Shown here: piece by piece, positions 57,828 through 64,000 of the stretch
How the letters are laid out: the number at the start of each line of letters is the position of its first letter
How positions within the stretch are numbered: position 1 is the first letter of the stretch
DNA from: CAYFPS01 sp964345075
GTDB lineage: Bacteria > CAIWAD01
Direction of reading: 5' to 3'
Length of the DNA: 64,000 bases
Assembly (NCBI GenBank): GCA_964345075.1
Contig: CAYFPS010000005.1
Location: 102,800 to 166,799, forward strand
The notes under the pieces: model-generated
What the model was told of the DNA's origin: nothing
The model's database searches: none
What the model saw: only the letters and a program-made list of their open reading frames with translations
Made by a program: the position numbers and the translations under genes

Positions 57828-59804
57828 TTACCGCAGGTACTGCAGCACGCGGCGCTCCATGCCGGCATCGGTGAAGAGGACAGCCAGGTAGGTGCCGCTG
57901 GCCATGCCTTCGGGCATCCAGCGGGCCGTGTGCGTGCCGGCCTCGAAGTTGCCGTCGACCAGCTGCGCCACTTCCTGACCCAGCAGGTTGAAGATCACCA
58001 GGCGGGCTTGTCCGGCAGCTTCCAGCGTGAAGTTCAGGTTGGTCACGGGGTTGAAGGGGTTCGGCCAGGCCGGGCTCAGGCCCGTGCTCTTGGGGGCATC
58101 CACCAGGAAGCCGTCGCCGTTTCCATTCTGCTCCGTGTCGTCATCAGCTTCGCCCCAGCCGGCGTTCGTTCCCGTGTTCTGACGCAGGCTCTTGCGGGTG
58201 ATCGTCAGGCTGGCCTCGTTGGAATAATCCTCGCCGTCAAAGGCGTACCAGGGCAGAACCATCTCGTTGACATCTTCTTCCAGCGTAATCCAGCAGGCTT
58301 CACCGGCCACCAGCGTGCTGTCCACGTAGTACTTCAGCCGGTCGTGCTCGATGTCATGGGCGATGAACTTGACCAGCACACTGTCGCCCTCGGTCACCTG
58401 GAAGCTCAGGTTGCGGGCCTTTGGGGCGTCGTTCACGGCAAGCACATCCAGGGTGATGGTCGCGGGCTGGCTCCAGGCCTGTCCGTCAAAGGCGAACCAG
58501 ATGAAGCTGAACTCGCCACTCACATTCGACTCGGGCGTCCAGGTCCACACATTGCCCAGCAGCTGCTGGCCGTTGACATAGTGGGTCAGCAGGTCGTTGT
58601 CACCATCAAAGGCGGGCAGTTCGATCGTCACCGTCTCGTCTTCCAGGCTCTGGATGGTCATGTCGGCAATCTGCGGGGCCACATTGGGGGCTTCGCCAGC
58701 AGGCTCGATGCCCACGACCGCGCCCTGATAGCTGTTGAAGGTCCAGTTGCCCGGGCTCATGTCGTCCAGCAGGAAGTAACCGTTGTAGCTGCCGCCCCAA
58801 CCCCAGTTCACATGGTACCAGGTGCTGTCCTGCACACCGTCCACATTAAAGCAGTGACCACCGGCGGAACCCTGACCGCGGTAGATCATCGGGCGACCGG
58901 AGGCCAACTCGTCATTCAGCAGGTCGTGCCACTCGGCATCGGAAAAGCTCATGCGCCAGTACATGGTCGCGGCCTGCTCGTACTGGAAGTGGTTGATCAG
59001 GGCACCCACCGTGCGGGAAGTCTGGGAAGAACTGCCACCGGCAACGCCGTAGTACATGTCCACGGAGACGCCAGCGTGAAAGAGCATCTGGGCGGTGGCA
59101 TCGGTCGCGCCCTGATCACTCATCGCGTTCCAGTCGTAAGTGGTGCTGCCGAAGTCGGCGCAGATCGTGCCGTAAACATCGTGGGGGTAGCACTCTTCGC
59201 CGATGCCGGTCTGGGGCCAGTTCCAGTAGCTCATCACCTGTCCCAGCGCCACGGCCACGCAACCGACGTAGGTATGTCCGTCGGGGCCGGCGGGATCTTC
59301 GGGGCAGTAGCTGTTCCAGCCGGTACCCTGATGATACTCGGCCGTGATCAGCGCTTCAACATCATTGTTAGTGGCGGGCATGCTGCGGGTGGCTTCTGCC
59401 TGATAGTTGACCAGACGATTCCATTCCGTGGAAGCGGCTGCGCTGCTGGTTGCGTTGCTGCTGGCAACCATCGAGGCTTCCATCTCAAGGCGATCGCGCA
59501 GAGCCTCGGGCAGCTCGCCAGCCAGACCGTTGCCAAAACCGACGACCGGCAGCAGCAGGTCATCGGAAGAAAGCAGCATCCAGCCATCATTTCCAAAGCG
59601 ACCCAGCTGAAAGAGGCTCTCATTCTCGTTCAGGCTGAGCGGGCTCAGGCTGTTCAGCTCGGCGGAATCGACCAGGCCCTTCTGGGCGGCTTCCTGCAGC
59701 CAGTTCTGGGCGACGGTCTGCAAAGTGGCCGTGTCCTGCATGGCAGCGAAAGCGTTCAGGCTGAGGCCGATGGTGCTGATGAGGATGATCTTCTGGGTGC
59801 GCAT
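57828..59804 (-). CDS. Streptopain-like C10 family cysteine protease, T9SS cargo
   Basis: 658 residues. Signal peptide MRTQKIILISTIGLSLNAFAA. A prodomain (about 20-125) with the Spi-like FGNDGWMLLSSDDLLLPVVGF precedes the C10 domain. The catalytic Cys is near 180 in VGCVAVALGQVMSYWNWP, the His near 316 in AGGHCFNVDGV, and WYHVNWGWGGSYNGYF supports the fold. Two Ig/cadherin-like modules follow (about 375-560, AVNDAPKARNLSFQVTEGD), then the sorting domain (PAWPNPFNPVTNLNFTL, IFNLLGQEV, ASGTYLAVL). It is predicted to be an active surface protease with a removable prodomain. A sigma-54-type promoter lies 31 bases upstream, and AAGGAG precedes the ATG. Confidence 0.88.
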   Translation of the reverse strand: MRTQKIILISTIGLSLNAFAAMQDTATLQTVAQNWLQEAAQKGLVDSAELNSLSPLSLNENESLFQLGRFGNDGWMLLSSDDLLLPVVGFGNGLAGELPEALRDRLEMEASMVASSNATSSAAASTEWNRLVNYQAEATRSMPATNNDVEALITAEYHQGTGWNSYCPEDPAGPDGHTYVGCVAVALGQVMSYWNWPQTGIGEECYPHDVYGTICADFGSTTYDWNAMSDQGATDATAQMLFHAGVSVDMYYGVAGGSSSQTSRTVGALINHFQYEQAATMYWRMSFSDAEWHDLLNDELASGRPMIYRGQGSAGGHCFNVDGVQDSTWYHVNWGWGGSYNGYFLLDDMSPGNWTFNSYQGAVVGIEPAGEAPNVAPQIADMTIQSLEDETVTIELPAFDGDNDLLTHYVNGQQLLGNVWTWTPESNVSGEFSFIWFAFDGQAWSQPATITLDVLAVNDAPKARNLSFQVTEGDSVLVKFIAHDIEHDRLKYYVDSTLVAGEACWITLEEDVNEMVLPWYAFDGEDYSNEASLTITRKSLRQNTGTNAGWGEADDDTEQNGNGDGFLVDAPKSTGLSPAWPNPFNPVTNLNFTLEAAGQARLVIFNLLGQEVAQLVDGNFEAGTHTARWMPEGMASGTYLAVLFTDAGMERRVLQYLR

Positions 59805-59834
59805 TGTTTGCTCCTTGTTTCTGCCAAGGAGTAA

Positions 59835-59851
59835 TGCGAAGCACGTGCCAG
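59835..59851 (-). promoter_or_regulatory. Putative sigma-54 promoter of the C10 protease
   Basis: On the minus strand CTGGCACGTGCTTCGCA. The -24 box CTGGCACG is perfect, and GG and GC are ten bases apart. The -12 box is TCGC instead of TTGC. The predicted start near 59824 leaves a leader of about 20 bases carrying AAGGAG before the ATG at 59804. Confidence 0.6.
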
Positions 59852-60057
59852 AAGGTGAATCAAGCTATCTCGTTGTTTATCACGGCTTTGCCACTTGCTG
59901 CAAAAGGCACTATTTGGGGATATCAACCATTTAGCCTTGAGCTTGATTTGGGGTATATGCACCGATTGTGTGGGCGAGCACCTGTGGGGTGTGCGCCAGA
60001 ATCGGCAATCGTGGCAGCAAGAGGGATGGATCCTGCAATCTGAGCAGGCTCTTTGGA

Positions 60058-61041
60058 CTATTCCTCGACGATCGCCACACGAAAGCTTGTACTGGCCGAA
60101 GAGCCAACAATGCCCTTAAGCCTTTCGCCTTCCAGGTTCCAGTTGACAGGGAAGGTGGCTTCCTCGCGAATCCACCAGTGCGTCGAGTAGAGAAAACTGG
60201 CCAGCTCGTTGTTCATGCGTCGCAAGGTCACGCGGTAGTAGCCCATCTGTCGGTCAAGATCGTCGCCGGCCCAGGTCTTGAGGGAATCCACAAAGACAAA
60301 GAAGCCCCAGGAAATCGGCTGCCGGGGGACATTGGCTCCGGGCGGCAGGCGCAGGTCCGGATAGGGCCCCACCTGAAAACCGGCCTCTTCGTCATCACGC
60401 AGCCACTGCATGCGTTCGGCCGGAAGCTTCTCCCACTCGCCCGTCTGCTCGTTTTGTGATACAGCCAGAAACTCAACCTGATACTGGACATCGGCCGGCC
60501 CCTGCTCCCAGGCAAGGTCAAAGGCTTCAGGGTTAGTGAAACCTTCTTCGAGCTCTTCCCTGTGAAACATCAGCGTATCTGCCGGATAGCCGTGGCTTGT
60601 ATCACGAGGTCGCTCAGTGAAAGCCAGATCCTCATCGCTGACAATTGTGGTAAGGGCCGCACCGCTGAAGGGTTCGCCATTCCACTCGCCGGCAAGTTCC
60701 AGCTCGATTCGCTGGCCAGCAACAAGCGGAAATGTATCACGGCTGAAAACATAACGCCAGTTGGCAGCGTCCTCCAGCAGTCTTCCTTCGGCTCCGCTTT
60801 CCAGATTTCGTATTACAAGTTCCGCCCCGGCGAGAAAGGTGCTGGAATCGCTAACGGCCACGCCCAGCTCCACGGGCTTGCTCAGGAGGATCTCCTGCCT
60901 GCCGAAATCACCGGGCTCCAGCATGGCCACAACGACAGCGTGCTCCAGCGCGCCGGGGTCACTATCGGGTAGCTCCTCGCAGGCTACCAAAGCAAGCAGC
61001 GCCATCAATGCCAGGCCGAGGGACTGTACTGTGCGCTTCAT
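60058..61041 (-). CDS. DUF4249-like lipoprotein, partner of a TonB receptor
   Basis: 327 residues. The lipobox is in MALLALVACEE. The first half has the strand pattern of DUF4249 (VVVAMLEPGDFGRQEILLSKPVELG, SSTFLAGAELVIRN, RYVFSRDTFPLVAGQRIELELAGE). The second half fits with FDLAWEQGPADVQYQVEFLAVS, and TLRRMNNELASFLYSTHWW near the end. DUF4249 lipoproteins in Bacteroidota follow a TonB receptor gene and are thought to work with it at the outer membrane. Here the start overlaps the receptor stop by one base. Confidence 0.72.
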   Translation of the reverse strand: MKRTVQSLGLALMALLALVACEELPDSDPGALEHAVVVAMLEPGDFGRQEILLSKPVELGVAVSDSSTFLAGAELVIRNLESGAEGRLLEDAANWRYVFSRDTFPLVAGQRIELELAGEWNGEPFSGAALTTIVSDEDLAFTERPRDTSHGYPADTLMFHREELEEGFTNPEAFDLAWEQGPADVQYQVEFLAVSQNEQTGEWEKLPAERMQWLRDDEEAGFQVGPYPDLRLPPGANVPRQPISWGFFVFVDSLKTWAGDDLDRQMGYYRVTLRRMNNELASFLYSTHWWIREEATFPVNWNLEGERLKGIVGSSASTSFRVAIVEE

Positions 61042-62572
61042 CAGAACCTCCAGGTCAGCTCAAGACTGGGCAGACGGCGAATGCCCTCGGTCAGGATCTC
61101 TTCCGGCACACCACCCGGGTCATCGGTGTAATCGAACTCAACGCCCCAGTAGTTGGGATTGTTGAAGAGGTTCAAAAGGCCAATGCGGCACTCGAAGTCG
61201 CCGTGCTCCTTGCGGTGAATCCAGGTCCAGGTCAGGTCCAGCCGGTTGTAGGCTTCCTGCGACTGACTGTTGCGGCTGCCATAGTTGTGTATCACGCTTT
61301 CCTCGGCGTTCATTGCATCATCTCCCAGCCAGCTCGCGCTCCAGGGCTTGGTGTAGCGCGGGCCGCTGGCAAAGCGCCAGACCAGACCGAAGCTGCTCTC
61401 GTTGTAGCGAAAGAAGCGCAGCCACTTCTTGAAGGGCCAGCCCTTAAGTTTGCCATGCAGGAAGTTGCGACTCAACAGCAGGTTGACATTGTGCCGCTTG
61501 TCAAAGGCCGCGTAAAAGGGCTCGCCCTCGTTCAGCTCCGCGACCTCGCGCGTAGCCCAGCCCAGGCTGTAGCTGCCCTGCCCGGTCCAGCTCCCCTGAC
61601 TGCGCCTCAGGCTCAGATCGAATCCAAAAGCTTCGCCACGGCCGAAATAGAAGAGGTCACGATTGCTTGAAGGGTCATCCGCCGTGCGATCTTCCAGCAG
61701 CGGCTGCGCCTCCGCCAGATTGTCCATGTTCTTGTGATACATCTCGAACTCAAAAATCGTGCCGGTGGCAAGATCCAACTCGAAGCCGCCCGTCCAGTGA
61801 ATGGCCCGGCCGGGCAGAGAGGTCGGGTCCATCGAAATCCACAGATAGGAGAAGCTGCTGCCATCCCGCCGGAACTGACGAATGGCCTGATTGTAAAGGC
61901 CCCAGGCCAGTTTCAGCCTGAAGAGATCTGTTACGAGGTACTTGGCGCCAAAGCGCGGCTCCAGCCGAAGTTCACGCTCGCCTTCAAAAGGATCCTGATC
62001 TGTCCCGTACATGGCAACGCGCAGGCCGGGCTCCAGCAGCAGCACGGGCCAGGGCCGCCAGGTGGCCTGTGTGTAGGCGGCCAGCTCGGACATGCCTTCG
62101 TCTACATCCCACTTCTTTGTTCCCAGAATCCAGTTCTCATACTGGGTCGTGATACGTTTGCCCACCAGACCCGCTTCCAGACTGAAGCCGGGCCCCGGGT
62201 GATACTCAACCAGAACACGACCGGAAAAGTCATCCAGATTGTTCTGGTCCAGCACGATCTCGCGCCCGCCGAAATTCAGCTCGCTTCGGAAGCGGCTCCA
62301 CGAAAGAATGCTGCGTGTATACCAGCGCGCGTTCCACACATGACGCCAGTTGAGGTTGAGTGCGCGATTGCCAAAGACAAAGTCCAGTGAGCCGGAATCA
62401 AAGACATCATCACCCCAGTAGCCCGTTAGTGAAAACTGATCCACTCCGCGATCCAGGTTGCCGCGAATCTGAGCATCGGTAAAGTGATAAGGGACTTCCG
62501 TAGAAAAGGCGCGCGTAGCCAGATCGATGTAGGTGCGGCGCAGGGCCACCAGCCAGCTGCTTTTTGTATCAC
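60456..62572. repeat. GTGATAC word, cluster 3 (8 copies)
   Basis: As GTGATAC: 60456, 61734, 62149, 62199. As GTATCAC: 60599, 60734, 61289, 62566. They lie in the DUF4249-like lipoprotein and TonB receptor genes. One further copy at 55441 lies in the beta-helix gene. Confidence 0.85.
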
Positions 62573-63341
62573 GGGGACCAGGGCCTGAAAATTGCAGACT
62601 TGAGGCCAGCAGCCCAAGATTCGCCTCACCGTCGATGCGCTTGCTGTTGCCTTCCCTGCTGGAGGCGTAGACAACGGCGCCAAGCCTGCCGCCATAGGGC
62701 GCTGGATAACTGCTGCGCATCAGGTCCGCGTGTTTCACGGCAGAGGGAATGAAGGCACTGAACAGGCCACCCAGATGATTGGGATTGTAGACCTCCACAC
62801 CGTCCAGGATGATCAGGTTTTCATCCGCCCGTGATCCACGCACATTCAAGTCGGAGCTGAAATCGTTGGAAGGCAGGACACCCGGTACCGTCAGGAAACT
62901 CCTCAAAAGATCACGCTGAATCAGCACCGGGGCCAGGTCCATCTGCCGGCGATCCAGCCGCAGGTTTCCGGCGTATACCTTGACCTGCTGCAGCTCCTGC
63001 TCGGTCTTCTCCGCCGTTACCACCACTTCTTCCAGCGCCAGCGCTACCGGTGCCAGCTCGATCTCAAGCAGCTCGCTCAGGTGATCACCCGCCTGCGCCA
63101 GTGTATCGGTTGTGGCATATCCCTGATAGCTGGCAATCACCGTGACCGGGCCTTCGTCCAGTCCCGTAATCACGAAGTAGCCATCGAGATTGGTGGCCGC
63201 GCCAAGCGGCTTGCCCTCAACGCGCAGGTTCGCGCCAATCAAGGCCTCACCCGTAGCCGCACTTTTTACATGGCCGTGCAGGCGCGCGGCTTCAAGCGGA
63301 AAAGCAAGCAGCAGGCTTAGCAGCAGAATGTGGATTCGCAT
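61041..63341 (-). CDS. TonB-dependent receptor, carboxypeptidase-regulatory-like N-terminus
   Basis: 766 residues from ATG at 63341, preceded by AAAAGGTG; upstream in-frame sequence lacks a signal peptide and was dropped. Signal peptide MRIHILLLSLLLAFPLEAA, CarboxypepD_reg-like domain (about 20-100, LHGHVKSAATGEALIGANLRV), plug (about 130-230, FLTVPGVLPSNDFSSDLNVRG, NLIILDGVEVYNPNHLGGLFSAF), then a barrel ending in LPSLELTWRF. It is a ligand-gated outer-membrane importer paired with a DUF4249-like lipoprotein. Ligand unknown; no B12 riboswitch was recognised upstream. Five GTGATAC copies fall inside. Confidence 0.87.
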   Translation of the reverse strand: MRIHILLLSLLLAFPLEAARLHGHVKSAATGEALIGANLRVEGKPLGAATNLDGYFVITGLDEGPVTVIASYQGYATTDTLAQAGDHLSELLEIELAPVALALEEVVVTAEKTEQELQQVKVYAGNLRLDRRQMDLAPVLIQRDLLRSFLTVPGVLPSNDFSSDLNVRGSRADENLIILDGVEVYNPNHLGGLFSAFIPSAVKHADLMRSSYPAPYGGRLGAVVYASSREGNSKRIDGEANLGLLASSLQFSGPGPRDTKSSWLVALRRTYIDLATRAFSTEVPYHFTDAQIRGNLDRGVDQFSLTGYWGDDVFDSGSLDFVFGNRALNLNWRHVWNARWYTRSILSWSRFRSELNFGGREIVLDQNNLDDFSGRVLVEYHPGPGFSLEAGLVGKRITTQYENWILGTKKWDVDEGMSELAAYTQATWRPWPVLLLEPGLRVAMYGTDQDPFEGERELRLEPRFGAKYLVTDLFRLKLAWGLYNQAIRQFRRDGSSFSYLWISMDPTSLPGRAIHWTGGFELDLATGTIFEFEMYHKNMDNLAEAQPLLEDRTADDPSSNRDLFYFGRGEAFGFDLSLRRSQGSWTGQGSYSLGWATREVAELNEGEPFYAAFDKRHNVNLLLSRNFLHGKLKGWPFKKWLRFFRYNESSFGLVWRFASGPRYTKPWSASWLGDDAMNAEESVIHNYGSRNSQSQEAYNRLDLTWTWIHRKEHGDFECRIGLLNLFNNPNYWGVEFDYTDDPGGVPEEILTEGIRRLPSLELTWRF

Positions 63342-63502
63342 CAAAACACCTTTTCCCCGGTTCGCAAAGCCGACTATGATGCTAAAGAGAGTATGGACGA
63401 GCAAACTCGCTGGCGATGAAGCGTGATGAAGAACACATGGGGGAATCGCCCGGGCGCACAATTCTCCACTTGTTTCCTGCGCACCTTGAGGCACACAGCA
63501 GG

Positions 63503-63580
63503 GTTGAACCGGCGGCCGGTAGGAGTCAAGGGGCCGCCAACAGGGGTGAAAGGGCGTCAGGCATGGCGCCCTTTTGTTTT
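63503..63580 (+). terminator. Hairpin followed by rho-independent terminator on the plus strand
   Basis: GGCGGCC (63511-63517) pairs with GGCCGCC (63532-63538). Next AAAGGGCG (63549-63556) pairs with CGCCCTTT (63567-63574), and TTTTGTTTT follows, a good intrinsic terminator. No plus-strand protein gene ends here, so a short RNA starting within about 63360-63500 is possible. No promoter could be assigned. Confidence 0.55.
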
Positions 63581-63950
63581 GGGCGGCAATCCGGCACAGG
63601 ATGATTTGTCTCAAGGAACACATGATCATGGCTTGCCGGATTCCTTATGGCACGGGGCTGCTGCTGACTGGTAACCAGCCATTGGTAACTGATGGCTGAA
63701 GGCTGCAAGTGTGGATTGTGATTCTCCCTTCTCGAGTTATTCATAAAATCCATTGAGCCGTCCAAAATCACTGACCAAGATGGTCAGTGTCAAGAATATG
63801 CTTGCTTTGGCTGTGTGGATGAGTTACCCTGAATTAGTGCTTGTCACAATCCAAACAGGTCTTTTTAAATGGCCATTCAATCAGCTCTGATTGGGTTGGT
63901 GAATGGGGCTGAGTGGGGTTAGGGCGGAGCGGTTGAAGAGTAGTTAGAGA

Positions 63951-64000
63951 GCTGGACCCCAAATATCGGACAGTATGTTAAGGTGGTTCCAAGGACCTGA
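63951..64000 (+). mobile_element. Possible left end of an IS3-like element (cut by the window edge)
   Basis: GCTGGACCCCAAATATCGGAC followed by AGTATGTTAAGG. The TGGACCCCAAA-TCGGACAG pattern resembles terminal repeats of IS3-group elements. No transposase is visible because the window ends. Recognised from memory only. Confidence 0.3.

Larger units (their letters stand above)
63342..64000. other. 659-base right-hand intergenic region
   Basis: No gene is supported. It holds the leader of the TonB receptor, a hairpin-plus-terminator structure on the plus strand (63503-63580), a short CTGGTAACCAG repeat (63655-63695), AT-rich sequence with GACCA-aga-TGGTC (about 63772-63784), and a possible IS3-like end at the right edge. 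Confidence 0.5.

Noticed and set aside
57930..59834. 634-codon plus-strand open frame
   Set aside because: Mirror of the C10 protease, which has clear catalytic motifs and a signal peptide on the minus strand.
63342..63720. Cobalamin riboswitch upstream of the second TonB receptor
   Set aside because: The minus-strand leader lacks the conserved B12-box and the GCCACU core.

Overview
The window is a 64 kb piece of a moderately GC-rich, diderm (Gram-negative) bacterial chromosome. The closest fit is a member of, or candidate phylum near, the FCB (Fibrobacteres-Chlorobi-Bacteroidetes) superphylum. The reasons are: several large exported proteins ending in a PNPFNP-type sorting domain of the type IX secretion system (T9SS), a PorV-like outer-membrane protein, two TonB-dependent receptors with carboxypeptidase-regulatory-like N-termini, a DUF4249-like lipoprotein paired with one of them, and LapA/LapB, MltG, MurC and DapF. 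No rRNA, tRNA, CRISPR array or complete insertion sequence was seen.

Layout. (a) 0-14.5 kb, minus strand: a tightly packed gene string read mltG, pcrA, giant TPR protein, nadC, adhesin-like T9SS cargo, HExxH metallopeptidase-like protein, miaB, lapA, lapB, and a partial secreted protein. (b) 14.5-17.3 kb: an accessory patch with two toxin-antitoxin modules (AbrB/PIN and RHH/PemK) set between three copies of a composite palindromic repeat and an apparent IS remnant. (c) 17.3-31.1 kb, minus strand: a five-gene cell-surface operon (TonB receptor, beta-helix lipoprotein, T9SS-type giant protein, PorV-like protein, large lipoprotein) behind a near-consensus sigma-54 promoter. (d) 31.3-36 kb: PilZ protein, lipoprotein, Wzz-like protein and a sigma-54 activator. 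(e) 36-38.3 kb, plus strand: murC-dapF. (f) 38.3-45.7 kb, minus strand: exopolysaccharide priming transferase, NtrC-type regulator, rsgA, GNAT, MFS, cdaA, tsaB. (g) 45.8-49.6 kb: a gingipain-like C25 protein with its own putative sigma-54 promoter. (h) 49.7-52.5 kb: PDZ protein, divergent histidine kinase and a small ferredoxin. (i) 52.5-57.6 kb, plus strand: a strongly hairpinned intergenic region, then two genes that look AT-richer than their neighbours, a secreted class-II glutamine-amidotransferase-like protein and a beta-helix protein. (j) 57.8-63.3 kb, minus strand: a C10 (streptopain-like) protease with a putative sigma-54 promoter, a DUF4249-like lipoprotein and a second TonB receptor.

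The least expected signal is at word level. The sequence GTGATAC (extended consensus YGTGATACA) occurs at least 58 times on the two strands by hand count, where about 6 are expected from base composition. It falls in different reading frames of unrelated genes, so selection at the DNA level is more likely than protein conservation. It is dense in 0-14.1, 36.2-49.1 and 60.4-62.6 kb and nearly absent from the accessory patches and the codon-biased surface operon. This resembles DNA-uptake or other chromosome-wide address words (USS/DUS, Chi, KOPS). I know of no such word for this group.

A second theme is regulation of surface proteins. Three putative -24/-12 promoters precede a TonB/PorV/T9SS operon, a C25 protein and a C10 protease, and two sigma-54 activators are encoded between them. 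Together this suggests a sigma-54-controlled secretome.
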